The notes: generated by a model from the letters alone, not told the origin. DNA of 64,000 bases from Pseudomonadota bacterium (GCA_018901125.1 JAHIFE010000096.1:62001-126000), one strand, 5' to 3'; shown: positions 1 to 10,170, counted from the stretch's first letter. Made by a program: numbers and translations.

Positions 1-989
1 GCTGTTTCGTATTCCGGCCGTTCGGTCTCTCCCAGAGGCCACTTGCCCGATTCCACACGATATACGGCTCCGCACTTAAGAGGGCAATTTGCGCAACCAT
101 ATTTAGCAGTCTTGTACTTGTCGTCAAATGACTGCGAACCGATCTTCTGCGCTTTCTCCTCTCCGAAATCAACAACACCCACACCTCCCCAGTTCTTCAC
201 CGGCGAGTCTCCGGAAAGTGCTGAAGCTGTTGTGGTAGCTCCTGTGCCCAGCATCTTGAATCCTGTAACATACCAGCCCATAGGGTCATCGGGAGGGTTT
301 TTTATAATCTCCATGCAGGCATTGTTCAGCTCCCTGATTCTTTCCTGGTCGGTCACAGGGATCTTTCCGGTCCCGCAAACGGCGATAGCCTTAAGCTTCT
401 TGGATCCCATCACGGCTCCTGCACCACCACGGGCTGCTGCCCGATGCCCATCGTTGATAATACAGGATATCAGCGACAGCTTTTCGCCGGCAGGACCAAT
501 AACCGCTGCACGCAGCCTGTGCTCGCCCGTCTCCTTTTCAAGGGCCTTTTGAGTCTCTTTAGAATCGAGACCCCAGAGCCGACTTGCGTCACGGAGCTCG
601 GCTTGGCCATCTTTAATCCATAGATATATTGGTTCTTGAGATACTCCAGAGACAAACACGGCATCATAGCCTGCCTTCTTTAATTCCGGCCCAAAGAAAC
701 CGCCGGAGTTGGCGTCATTAAAGCCTCCTGTTACCGGTGACTTACATACAACGGTATAGCGGCCTCCGAAAACCGCCCCTGAACCTGTAACAGGACCGGT
801 TACAAATCCCAGAATATTATCCGGGCCCAATGGATCGGTGCGGGGTTTCATCCTGTCATATAGAACCCTGGCGCCAATTCCATATCCGCCCAAGAAATTC
901 CTGGCCAGGTTCTCGCTAAGTACTTCTTCGGTAATTACGCTTGTAGTCAGATCTACAAAGAGAATTTTACCCGTATATCCACTAAACAT
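1..989 (-). CDS. Aldehyde:ferredoxin oxidoreductase family protein, N-terminal part (runs off the window start)
   Basis: Minus-strand translation from ATG at 989: MFSGYTGKILFVDLTTSVITEEVLSENLARNFLGGYGIGARVLYD...GGAGAVMGSKKLKAIAVCGTG, typical of the AOR N-terminal domain. Open to the window edge, so absent from the ORF track. Confidence 0.9.
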   Translation of the reverse strand, partial: MFSGYTGKILFVDLTTSVITEEVLSENLARNFLGGYGIGARVLYDRMKPRTDPLGPDNILGFVTGPVTGSGAVFGGRYTVVCKSPVTGGFNDANSGGFFGPELKKAGYDAVFVSGVSQEPIYLWIKDGQAELRDASRLWGLDSKETQKALEKETGEHRLRAAVIGPAGEKLSLISCIINDGHRAAARGGAGAVMGSKKLKAIAVCGTGKIPVTDQERIRELNNACMEIIKNPPDDPMGWYVTGFKMLGTGATTTASALSGDSPVKNWGGVGVVDFGEEKAQKIGSQSFDDKYKTAKYGCANCPLKCGAVYRVESGKWPLGETERPEYET

Positions 990-1059
990 AGTGTTTTCTC
1001 CTATTCTCCTGTTTGTAAAAGTACACAATTTACATTTTCTACGAAAGCGATACCGACTC

Positions 1060-2082
1060 TTATTTTGCCGAAGGCCCGACAACCGGGATAGCACCCATCA
1101 CTTTTATCCGGTTGCCCTCGGTTATAATAGCCGCAGATCGTGTGCCTACAATAAAAGCCCTGTCGCCGCCAAGAAGCGCAGTGCCGGAAAACCAATTTAG
1201 CCTTACCTCCAGTGACACGGGAACAGTACTCCAGGTCTTGCCACCGTTATTGGTTACCATAATCGTACCACGGTCACCGGCCGCTATTCCGTGATTCTGG
1301 GACAATTTAACATCATAAAGGGCCTGCTGCTCTGTCGTTTCGCCGGTATTGGCTTTAATAGGCTGCCAGGTAAGACCTCCATCGTCTGTTATCAGCATAA
1401 TACCGCTCAAACCAACGGCTACCCCATGCTTGTTTGAAGAAAAGGATATTCCAAAAAGGGTCGTTTCAGTACCTGAGTTCTGAAGAGTCCAGGTCTTACC
1501 ACCATCTGTCGTATGCAGTATTTTCCCAAATTCCGCACCCATCCATCCTTCCTCTTCTCCCTTAAAGTCTATAGCGTATATGATCATATCCTCTGTATAG
1601 CTCCTGTCCTCCCAGGTCTTGCCGCCGTCTTGTGTATAGAAAATAGCTCCCCAATCCCCTGATGTCCAGCATTTTTGAGGGCTGATAGCCTTAACGGCAA
1701 GCAGTTGCTTTTTTTTGGGAGCCTTCTGTTCCTCCCAGGTTTTGCCGCCGTCAACAGTATGAAATATTGCCCCGGATTTTCCCACAACCCAGCCTGTTTT
1801 GGAATCGCAGAAAGAAATGGACAGGAGAAGAGTTTCCGTTCCTATGGTTTGTCTTTCCCACTTCATTCCGCCATCTGTAGTGTGATACACAGAGCCCCTG
1901 GCTCCTGCGGCCCATCCCTCCTCACCGACAAAACATACTGAATAAAGGTGATCACCATGGACTTGCTTTTCTTCCGTAGCATAAACCGAACTGCCGGTGA
2001 GAATCAGCAACACTGATAACAATGCTAATATAATAAAAGGGATTCTTTTCTGTTTCATCTTTTTCCTCGCCACCCTCTTCAT
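1060..2082 (-). CDS. YCF48-like/BNR-repeat beta-propeller, secreted (module 1)
   Basis: Signal peptide and repeated 'HTTDGGKTWxxQ' / 'GWxVGxxG' motifs. Conserved start may be MKQKRIPF near 2058. Confidence 0.9.
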   Translation of the reverse strand: MKRVARKKMKQKRIPFIILALLSVLLILTGSSVYATEEKQVHGDHLYSVCFVGEEGWAAGARGSVYHTTDGGMKWERQTIGTETLLLSISFCDSKTGWVVGKSGAIFHTVDGGKTWEEQKAPKKKQLLAVKAISPQKCWTSGDWGAIFYTQDGGKTWEDRSYTEDMIIYAIDFKGEEEGWMGAEFGKILHTTDGGKTWTLQNSGTETTLFGISFSSNKHGVAVGLSGIMLITDDGGLTWQPIKANTGETTEQQALYDVKLSQNHGIAAGDRGTIMVTNNGGKTWSTVPVSLEVRLNWFSGTALLGGDRAFIVGTRSAAIITEGNRIKVMGAIPVVGPSAK

Positions 2083-2196
2083 GATTATTTTATTCTATAG
2101 TTTCAGACCTGCTCTGTTTGAGTTGCTTGGGGATAGATTCTATAACTGTCCGTTACAAAACAAAGATCATCCACCAAATAGCATAGATTATTTCTC

Positions 2197-4611
2197 TCAA
2201 GCCCTATATTTATGTAAAATCTTTTCCGGACCGATGATAGAAACCAAAGCCGGCAAAACCGTGAGAGCCCCCACCATGTTGGCAACCAGAAGAAAGGCCA
2301 GCAACAGTGCCATTTCAGCCTGAAATTTGAAGCTGGCAAAAACAAAAAATATAACCGATACCACCAGTGTTGTGGAAGTAAATATAATGGCTTTTCCCGT
2401 CGTTGTAATAGCCATATAGCGGGCTTTTCTGTAGTCGCCCTGGCTGAACTGATACTCTTCCGCCAGCCGGCTTAAGATATAAATGCCGTAGTCTACACCT
2501 ATACCTACGCCCACCGATGCCACCGGCAGCGAATTGATGTTCAAATCGATTCCCATCGTCAGCATCAAAAGATCGCTCAGTACCTGGGACACCAACAGTG
2601 GTATAAAAAGCACCACCGCCCCCCACCAGGTTCTGTAAGCAATTGTGCAGAACAGAAAAGTGGCGCCAAAGATAAGGCCCATGTTAATCCAGTAGGACCA
2701 TTCAACCTCCTCATTTACGGCAGCAAGAATTCCCAGGATGCCGCCCGCCAGATGGAAGGTCACCTGCTTTGCCGGATTATTCCTGATATATTCTTTAAGA
2801 GACGCAATGGCGTTTTTTATTGACGTATTGTTATAATCACGGAAGTAAAGAGTTACCGTCGCATTGGTATTCTCTGCTGCTACGTAACGGTCCATCTCGC
2901 TGCCACTTGTAGAACCGGCGATCAAACGCAATACCTGTTCCACATCCCCCGATTTTTCCGGCAACATAGCCCACTTGGGGTTTCCTTCGTGAAACATCCT
3001 GAAAACTGTTTTAATCATGTCGCTGATGGTAACGGCACCTCCAACGGAGGGTATGTGATTGGTGGCGTATCTTCCCATATCATCGATGAGTCTTACTGTT
3101 TCTTCATCCGCGATCGCTCCTTCCTTTTTGCCTTCGGCGACAACAATAAGCTGGCTGGAGCCGATAAATTCCTTGTTTATAAGATCGCCTGCAATATTAT
3201 AGGGATGATCATCATACAAGATAGCCTTACCGGCGCTGGTATCACCCACCTTCAAATATTTTTGTGTAACATAGCCGCCTCCAAAGATAATCAAAACAAC
3301 CAGTGCCAGGACAATCCACTTTCTGCCCCCCTGGGACAGAGCAATCAAGAATTCCCCTAACTTCACATATATTTTATCACCTGGACGGGCGGTAATGCTT
3401 TTAATTCTTTCTCTGGCCTCATCTGTACTCAGACCGGCCAGCTGGCCTTTCTTTAAATGTTTTGCCCGCGGCGGAGGTAAAAGCGATACCAGCACGGGGT
3501 GCATTACAATTGAGCTGACATAGATAGAGATGATCCAGAAACTACCGTAGATGGCAAGATTACGCATAAGCGGGATACTGGCCACGGCGATGGTTAATAC
3601 CCCCAGGCCATCGGTGATCAGTCCCAAAATGCCGGGCTTGTATAAATAGCCGTAAGCGTTGATAATAGCCTCCTTCTGTTCCCCAACGGCAGCATATTCC
3701 TCATGGTACCGTTCCATGGACTGGACGGAATGGCTCAAGGCCCTGGCTGATAAAAGCAGCGGTACCACCAATACCAGAGGGTCAACACTTATATTCAGGG
3801 CAGCGGCAAATCCCAGGCCCCATATAGCGCTTACCAGCGCTGAAATCATTGGAATGAAGATCCCCATAAAACTTCTAAAATACCACCAGAGCAAAATAAG
3901 CATAACTACCCCGGTTACGATGAAAACATTGTATAGCTGGGGGGTATAGTGAGCTATCCATGCATAAAGCATCGGGTAACCGGTAATGTAAAGGGTGTTG
4001 TTATCATCGTCTGCTTCCGACTTGATCTTCTTCATTTCCTTGAAAAGATTATCAAGATCCAGGCCCTCTTCCCAAAACCCTGCGGATATCAAAGCTGCTT
4101 TATCATCGAGGGAGACATACATACCACGCACCCCCTCGTTGCTATAGACCTTTTCCTTTAAAATTCTCATTTCCTCCGGAGTCTTGAGCGCACCCTTCAC
4201 TATAGGCTCGATATTGATTCCCCCGGCCCCCACACCGTAATTCTTGAGCCGGGGATGGGTCAGGGAGATAATCTGCAGATTATCCACCCCTTTGACAGCC
4301 ATAATTTGTTTAGTGATCCGATCCACCTTCTCAATAGTTTTCACATTGTAGATGTCACCGTTTTTTACAACTAATGCCATTGTCATTACGTTCGCCGTAC
4401 CGAACATGCTGCGATATTGCTTATAAAGCTGGATATACTCATGTTTTGGAGGATAGAGATCAAAAAAATCAGTGTGGACTCTCAGACTGAAGCACTTGTA
4501 ACCGAAAAACAGGGTTCCTAAAACAATCAGCGTCAGCATCAGGATAGGACGACCCACATGAAATTCGACCAATTTTAACCAAATTGTCTTTTTGTGTTCG
4601 CTTGTCATCAA
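2197..4611 (-). CDS. RND superfamily exporter (MMPL/HpnN-like) (module 1)
   Basis: 804 aa, two sets of TM segments, 'GVGIGVDYGIYILSRL' motif, very similar to two other copies in the window. Confidence 0.93.
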   Translation of the reverse strand: MMTSEHKKTIWLKLVEFHVGRPILMLTLIVLGTLFFGYKCFSLRVHTDFFDLYPPKHEYIQLYKQYRSMFGTANVMTMALVVKNGDIYNVKTIEKVDRITKQIMAVKGVDNLQIISLTHPRLKNYGVGAGGINIEPIVKGALKTPEEMRILKEKVYSNEGVRGMYVSLDDKAALISAGFWEEGLDLDNLFKEMKKIKSEADDDNNTLYITGYPMLYAWIAHYTPQLYNVFIVTGVVMLILLWWYFRSFMGIFIPMISALVSAIWGLGFAAALNISVDPLVLVVPLLLSARALSHSVQSMERYHEEYAAVGEQKEAIINAYGYLYKPGILGLITDGLGVLTIAVASIPLMRNLAIYGSFWIISIYVSSIVMHPVLVSLLPPPRAKHLKKGQLAGLSTDEARERIKSITARPGDKIYVKLGEFLIALSQGGRKWIVLALVVLIIFGGGYVTQKYLKVGDTSAGKAILYDDHPYNIAGDLINKEFIGSSQLIVVAEGKKEGAIADEETVRLIDDMGRYATNHIPSVGGAVTISDMIKTVFRMFHEGNPKWAMLPEKSGDVEQVLRLIAGSTSGSEMDRYVAAENTNATVTLYFRDYNNTSIKNAIASLKEYIRNNPAKQVTFHLAGGILGILAAVNEEVEWSYWINMGLIFGATFLFCTIAYRTWWGAVVLFIPLLVSQVLSDLLMLTMGIDLNINSLPVASVGVGIGVDYGIYILSRLAEEYQFSQGDYRKARYMAITTTGKAIIFTSTTLVVSVIFFVFASFKFQAEMALLLAFLLVANMVGALTVLPALVSIIGPEKILHKYRA

Positions 4612-4836
4612 TTACTCCTCACAATTATTAATTGTGTCTTCACCTTTAATGTTCTCAAAATAGAGCCAAACCCTTTAAGCGCCTCGCAACAACGGGAAAA
4701 ATGTTTTGTAATTTTTGCTCATTATTCGGGGACTAATTCCATATATTTCATATCGTTGAAACAATGAAACCAGTCCCCGCAAAAATCGCCCCATATTAAT
4801 CCTATCCTTAAAATCATCACGGAGATTGCCTGCCTT

Positions 4837-6162
4837 TTACTTGGACAGGGCCATTAAATTACTTTTCGTATAAAAATCCATTGGCATCCTGGAAAGTGGC
4901 ATATACATCGCGAATTTATCGCCAGGCGCATTAATGTGAACAGTTACTGTGGCATGGCGGGCCTTCTCGTCAATTTGTGTCTGGTCATTCATTACCCCTA
5001 CATTATTATCACCGTCCGGGGCTTCGTTATAATCTCCGATGTTAAATGTCCAAGTGCGGAATTCCCCGGCTTTAGTATCTATTTCCTTCATCCAGATCTC
5101 GCCGGTCTCCTTATCCACCCAATTTCTGTGCAAACCCCAGGCATAATATTCGTCTTTTGGCTTCTGTTCAATTATCCAGCATTTCCTGGGAGTCCAGATT
5201 CCACTGGTAAGCGCCCACTTGACGCCCTTCCAGCCTGGAGTTTCGTAGCCATATTTATTCGTTGTTGCGTGCAGAAAGAGTGTTCCATCGGGATCTTTCT
5301 TGACCATTGTCTTATCGGAACCGGCAAAAGGGACAAGAATCGTCTGCTCACCTATAAGTTTCCATGTCATCGTTCTGTTCTTCCCACCCCACAAGAAGGT
5401 CAGATCCTGCCAGCCATCAGATCCCATCCAGGGGTCGGACCTGCTCACGCCTGAGGTTTGCCGAATCCGGCGGATGACAGGTACATAAGCCATCTGAACC
5501 ATATCGCGTTTATCCATATAGTCCCAATCCAGCTGATTGGTGTTTCGCATACTGTAAGGTTCAAGTATTATACCGAATTCGGCATAAGACCAATGATCGG
5601 TATTTTGGCTCTCCGGCACCGCCTGCCACGGCGGCCTTCCCTGTATACCCATGAGACGCGAATCCGACAGTATATAGCGATGGATGCCCTTTTCTTCGCT
5701 TACCCATTGAATGCGTTGCAGATAATGATATCCTCCTATTCTGCCTTTGTTAAAATAGACATTCCACATTATCTTATCTGCAACCTTTGGATCCTTGGGA
5801 TCAATATTGGGAAAAGGAAATCCATAAATATGGTACATTGGGATCTTTCCTGTTTTGTCAACCAAATCACCTTCGGCGTTTATATCAAATTTTCCTGCGT
5901 TTTTCTTACCCGCCTCCAGGAACGTATCCCATTGCTTGTACTCAAAGCTTAATTTCCCGGTGTTGAGAATGTAATCGCCCCTTTCCACAGCCCGGTAAAG
6001 GGCAGGCATGAGCAAGTCCTTGTATTGCGCAACATTGCTCTTATCTATCGTTTTGCCGATTTCCCCGGCCGCCGTGGCAGAACTGACTCCACACACCATA
6101 ATCAGCATCGCAAACAAAAACCGGACCCACCAATCTGAAAATCTTATTGTTTTAGTTCTCAC
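4837..6162 (-). CDS. DUF1329 family (outer-membrane lipoprotein-sorting-like) protein (module 1)
   Basis: 'PALYRAVERGDYIL', 'PVIRRIRQTSGVSRSDPWMGSDGWQDL', signal peptide. GTG start at 6162 after AGGAGG matches the GTG start of copy 2; the ORF track extends to 6234. Confidence 0.88.
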   Translation of the reverse strand: MRTKTIRFSDWWVRFLFAMLIMVCGVSSATAAGEIGKTIDKSNVAQYKDLLMPALYRAVERGDYILNTGKLSFEYKQWDTFLEAGKKNAGKFDINAEGDLVDKTGKIPMYHIYGFPFPNIDPKDPKVADKIMWNVYFNKGRIGGYHYLQRIQWVSEEKGIHRYILSDSRLMGIQGRPPWQAVPESQNTDHWSYAEFGIILEPYSMRNTNQLDWDYMDKRDMVQMAYVPVIRRIRQTSGVSRSDPWMGSDGWQDLTFLWGGKNRTMTWKLIGEQTILVPFAGSDKTMVKKDPDGTLFLHATTNKYGYETPGWKGVKWALTSGIWTPRKCWIIEQKPKDEYYAWGLHRNWVDKETGEIWMKEIDTKAGEFRTWTFNIGDYNEAPDGDNNVGVMNDQTQIDEKARHATVTVHINAPGDKFAMYMPLSRMPMDFYTKSNLMALSK

Positions 6163-6227
6163 TTTTTCCTCCTTATAGCTATCGCAAGAATAAAATAAGC
6201 CGCTTGTTATTTTTGTTCTGCTCATGC

Positions 6228-7760
6228 TCACCATTCGTAACCCATTTTAAAGGTTGCCTCACTCGTATTCACAAGTCCCGCAAAGCCTGACTTGGCAGTC
6301 TTATCCCCTAAAAAGGCGTGCAAGCCCAGGCTTGAATACATATGGGGGGATATTTGCCAGGATACGACAGGATGGATATAACCCGAACCTCCCCCTGCCC
6401 CGGGCCCTCCCGGAGTATAAGCAGCAGCAATCACCGGAGTAATTCTACCCTCAAACCAACTCCAATTCATGGTAAATCCGATTATGTCCATATTCCTCAC
6501 CGGACTCCCCGCTTTAGCAAATTCAGGATGATTTAAAACAGATTCCCAACTATTAATTTTCTGATGTGTCCATTCCAGGGAGAAACCAATCGGTTCATGA
6601 CTGGTAATCCATCGCACATAAATATTTTTGTCAATCGCAAGCATATACTGAGTTACCGGTTTAAGGCGAAACGTATATGCTTTTACTCCAACTATATCAG
6701 GCGCAAGAGGAGAGAGAGAAACCGGCTGCGCCGAATGCTGCGCAATCTCGCCTCTCAGAACTAGATCCAACGGTGAAACCTGGTAGCTGAAATATGCGCC
6801 GTAAACATCCTGGGACGGATGAGTGAGAAAAGCCGTTCCAGTGGCTAAATTTATTACGGTACCGGGATCATTGTTAACATCCCGGTAATATGCCGCGGAC
6901 ATACTGAGCAGACCGACATCCAATGATACCTTTGCACCATACTCCTGCTTGTTTGTAGGCACATCCTGCCGGACATTCATTCCTCTCAGAGCGGCGAATG
7001 GTAATATGGAAACATAAGGCGCGTTCATGCCTGCCGTGGGGTTACCGGCAACACTGTCCAGCGGTCCAAACTGAGAAGGACGTATATCAGGAACCCATAA
7101 CAAATCAAAATTAAGTCTGAAACCATGCGCAGGAGGTATACTGTAGTTCAGGCGCGCCATCCAGAGAGGAATCTTGACATCATCAGGATTCTGAAAAAAT
7201 AACTGATAGGATTGGTCCTTGGGATTAATAACGTCCAGAAGAGTGGCGTTAGGTGAAGATTCACCCCAGGAGACTAGCTGCCTTCCGGGCCGGAAGAAAG
7301 CACTGCCCAGTGATCCCCCATAATTGAAATCAATAAACGCCTCGCGCAAATCACTTTCGAATCTGATGTCTCTTAAACCATAATCAAATCTTGAAGCACC
7401 CATGCTATCCCTGATATCACCATATTTATTGGCCCGAAAATCAAAGATCGAATCATAAGCCCCCCGATAGGTCAGTTGTAGCTTCGACAGCCCGAAATCT
7501 CCCCATTTTAAATCAGGGTCAACTGAAATGTCGAATTTTAAAGTATTTCTCTGCTGAACTCCGTTCAGATGGTCTAAAAAACCATACTGAACACCATTTT
7601 GATCACGCATAACCAAGTTTGATTCAAAATAACCGTGAAAGCCAACAGTTGCATTACCCCCACTCTCCGCATATACTTCGGCGGTAAATAACCCCAATAT
7701 GGCTGCAACAACGAAAATGTACAGCCATTCTTTTCTTCTTGTTCTTCCTTTACTTCTCAT
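6228..7760 (-). CDS. DUF1302 family outer-membrane protein (module 1)
   Basis: Signal peptide; 'FHGYFESNLVMRDQNGVQYGFLDHLNGVQQRNTLKFD', 'FRPGRQLVSWGESS', C-terminal 'FKMGYEW' beta-barrel-like end. Confidence 0.88.
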   Translation of the reverse strand: MRSKGRTRRKEWLYIFVVAAILGLFTAEVYAESGGNATVGFHGYFESNLVMRDQNGVQYGFLDHLNGVQQRNTLKFDISVDPDLKWGDFGLSKLQLTYRGAYDSIFDFRANKYGDIRDSMGASRFDYGLRDIRFESDLREAFIDFNYGGSLGSAFFRPGRQLVSWGESSPNATLLDVINPKDQSYQLFFQNPDDVKIPLWMARLNYSIPPAHGFRLNFDLLWVPDIRPSQFGPLDSVAGNPTAGMNAPYVSILPFAALRGMNVRQDVPTNKQEYGAKVSLDVGLLSMSAAYYRDVNNDPGTVINLATGTAFLTHPSQDVYGAYFSYQVSPLDLVLRGEIAQHSAQPVSLSPLAPDIVGVKAYTFRLKPVTQYMLAIDKNIYVRWITSHEPIGFSLEWTHQKINSWESVLNHPEFAKAGSPVRNMDIIGFTMNWSWFEGRITPVIAAAYTPGGPGAGGGSGYIHPVVSWQISPHMYSSLGLHAFLGDKTAKSGFAGLVNTSEATFKMGYEW

Positions 7761-8086
7761 AACCCTGCCTCCTTTTTCGCTTTGTATAGTGTCTTGATAA
7801 CAACTTTACAAATACCAACTCCTATTTCTCTGTTTTTCCCTCCTTTATAGTATTTTGCTGCACGGATGAAACTCTTGCCGCCTTCCCATCAAAACCATTA
7901 ACCGCACACTCCTCTGTAGTTTCTATAAAACACTTCCGATACAGTAATTATTTATTCCCGATGGTTATAAGCGCAGATTGGCAAAACACAACCATGAACC
8001 AAGTAATAGAATATATATCTAAGTCGCCCTTGACGCCTAAGAACTATGCCTATGGGAAAAGCCAAAAATAAAGAGATGTGCTGGAA

Positions 8087-8100
8087 CTGTCCAAGGACAG
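8087..8100. promoter_or_regulatory. Inverted repeat CTGTCC-AA-GGACAG in the divergent intergenic region of module 1
   Basis: Perfect 6-bp arms, 2-bp spacer, inside a block partly conserved upstream of regulator 2. Confidence 0.4.
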
Positions 8101-8243
8101 AACTCTATTGAACCGGATACAGCGTTTTAATGTTCTGGCCATTTTATATAATATAAGTGTTATTTATTATTAATAATTATTTAAAACAGGCCGGTTTTTC
8201 CCTATGTCAGTGTTGCAAATCTTTATGATATTTGTTATCAAGT

Positions 8244-8266
8244 GAGCCACTTTCAAAACGTTTCAG
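8244..8266. repeat. Solo 23-bp end of the MITE-like element
   Basis: GAGCCACTTTCAAAACGTTTCAG identical to the left end of the elements at 10029 and 47395, then diverges. Confidence 0.75.
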
Positions 8267-8299
8267 TACCGAGAAATGCTGCTTTCTTACCATAATTCT

Positions 8300-8327
8300 T
8301 GACAAAACAATTTGATAGTATAAGATT
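8300..8327 (+). promoter_or_regulatory. Candidate sigma70-type promoter for regulator 1
   Basis: TTGACA (8300-8305), 16 bp, TAAGAT (8322-8327). Confidence 0.4.
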
Positions 8328-8438
8328 TAGAATATTGAGAATTAATATCCTGTCCATAATGTAGCGAGAGAAAAAACCTCCACTTGTTTCCTGTAATTAT
8401 ATTTTTCAAGATTAATTGAAGGAGACTATAAATCTACA

Positions 8439-9944
8439 ATGGCTGCTTTACAAGGAACAACGGTTTCCCCACATAATACTGTGCTTTATGAATCGCTGGG
8501 CTCTCTGATCAAGGATTACCGGCGTTGGCGCAAAATTTCTCAGGAGAGGCTCGCAGAATTGATCCGGGTCGGCGATAGAGAATTACGAAACTGGGAAGCA
8601 AATCGTCGCCGGGTCAGTACCGAGAATCTCCATGATATCTCTGAAGTCACCGGCATACCAATGCAAGTGTGTGTTGCTCTTAATGCGGGTCAACCTATCT
8701 GGTATTCTCTGCGGAAGAGACTGTTTATGTACTCTTCCCTGGAAAATGCCCAGTTTGCCTCGCCTGAGTTATTCAGACACCGTGAAACATCAGGGGACAA
8801 CGCTCTCCTTAAGAGAGTTACTATTTCCAAAGATAAGCATATCGGCATGATTCTTTCGTGTCATAAGGATCTATATGGTTCCGAGAAACTATTGCTAAGC
8901 AATGTCATCAAGGCTGCTACACGTATACTTCCCGACCTGAATAACATTATAATTGACTCCTGGAATCATTACATAGGTCATCAAGTCTGTTTACCCATCC
9001 AAATGGATGCATATCAAACACTAAAAAAACAAAAATCTATAGAAAATTATATTAATAGTGACATTATAAGCGACATTATTGCTCTGGGTGGAGGTGTTTT
9101 TTTCTATTATTCTACATTCGGAGCTAATATAAGTGCAGCATCCCGGCTGATTTTAGACGGTGCGCGCGGTCTCTCCAAAATAGAACAAAAAGAACAATAT
9201 CTGATCGCCAGCCATACAGTTACAAAAGAATCAGCAATTATCCAGGAAAATGCGGGCATGAGGTTTGCCCAGGATTATGCATGCGGGCACGATGGAATTC
9301 GCTCAGCAATCTACGAGATAGGGCTGGATTATTATCTGAGGCAAAACGGTCCGGTAGGATGGATACTTGATCAGTTTACCGAGGAAGCATTGTCTAAAAA
9401 TATGAAAAGAGATAAATTTTCATCAACCGTTGATAAGCCGTCATTAATCGTTGATAGAAACAGGCAGGATAATCAGGATGCGAAGACGCCCGTGCATGAA
9501 GCTTGTACAAATGCAACCTGTCGCCAGTATGGTAAACCAGAAAAAGGGAATATTGTTTCCAACGGAACCTATTCCAAAAAGGATGGAACTACAGGTCGCC
9601 GCTTCCTTTGCAAAGAATGCGGCAAATCTTTCTGTAGCAGAACAGGTACTATATTTTATGACCTTCGTTCACCGGAAGAGAAGGTTTACCAGGCCATTAA
9701 ACTTTTAGCCAAGGGAATGACTTTAAAATATGTAGCTAACTTCCTCGGAATTAAATTTGTTACGGTCAGTCACTGGCTCAAAATTGCCGCCAGACAAAGG
9801 GAAAAAATTGATGCCATGCTGATTAATGAGCCGGAAATTTCCCGCTCTGAGTTAGATGCCTTCTGGACCTTCGTCAAAAAGAATTCTCTTCGACAAAGAG
9901 CACATCTTTTCAGCACTAAAAAGAAGCCTCATAAAACGAATTAG
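8439..9944 (+). CDS. Chimeric regulator 1: XRE-like HTH + GNAT-like region + transposase-type zinc-ribbon/HTH
   Basis: N-term 'LGSLIKDYRRWRKISQERLAELIRVGDRELRNWEANRRRVSTENLHDISEVTGIP'; C-term 'CTNATCRQYGKPEKGNIVSNGTY...RRFLCKECGKSFCSRTGTIFYDLRSPEEKVYQAIKLLAKGMTLKYVANFLGIKFVTVSHWLKIAA' ending at 'ELDAFWTFVKK'. Confidence 0.85.
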   Translation: MAALQGTTVSPHNTVLYESLGSLIKDYRRWRKISQERLAELIRVGDRELRNWEANRRRVSTENLHDISEVTGIPMQVCVALNAGQPIWYSLRKRLFMYSSLENAQFASPELFRHRETSGDNALLKRVTISKDKHIGMILSCHKDLYGSEKLLLSNVIKAATRILPDLNNIIIDSWNHYIGHQVCLPIQMDAYQTLKKQKSIENYINSDIISDIIALGGGVFFYYSTFGANISAASRLILDGARGLSKIEQKEQYLIASHTVTKESAIIQENAGMRFAQDYACGHDGIRSAIYEIGLDYYLRQNGPVGWILDQFTEEALSKNMKRDKFSSTVDKPSLIVDRNRQDNQDAKTPVHEACTNATCRQYGKPEKGNIVSNGTYSKKDGTTGRRFLCKECGKSFCSRTGTIFYDLRSPEEKVYQAIKLLAKGMTLKYVANFLGIKFVTVSHWLKIAARQREKIDAMLINEPEISRSELDAFWTFVKKNSLRQRAHLFSTKKKPHKTN

Positions 9945-10028
9945 AAGTCAGTGCTTCTATGGAATCCCAACTTCTTTCCTTATCTCCGGGTTTGCGGTAC
10001 TCATGCCATCAGCAGAACTTATTATTAT

Positions 10029-10170
10029 GAGCCACTTTCAAAACGTTTCAGTTTGGTCAAGGTCAAGGCGGATGAAAATTTTAACCGCAGGAATACATGG
10101 AGTATTTCGAGGATTAAAATTTTCACCCAACTCAGAGATCGGCCAAAATGGGGCGTTTTGAAACTGGCTC
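10029..10170. mobile_element. MITE-like palindromic element, full copy A, flanked by TTAT target duplication
   Basis: Termini GAGCCACTTTCAAAACG / CGTTTTGAAACTGGCTC; flanks TTAT at 10025-10028 and 10171-10174; nested inverted repeat TGAAAATTTTAA / TTAAAATTTTCA. Confidence 0.85.

Noticed and set aside
43-552. 169-aa plus-strand ORF and many similar plus-strand ORFs in the track
   Set aside because: Antisense to clearly conserved minus-strand genes (here the AOR N-terminus); no family-like features, low-complexity Pro/Ser composition typical of shadow ORFs.
8244-10170. Active composite transposon carrying regulator 1
   Set aside because: Outer flanks do not form a matching 4-bp duplication and no transposase is present; reported only as a bracketed arrangement.
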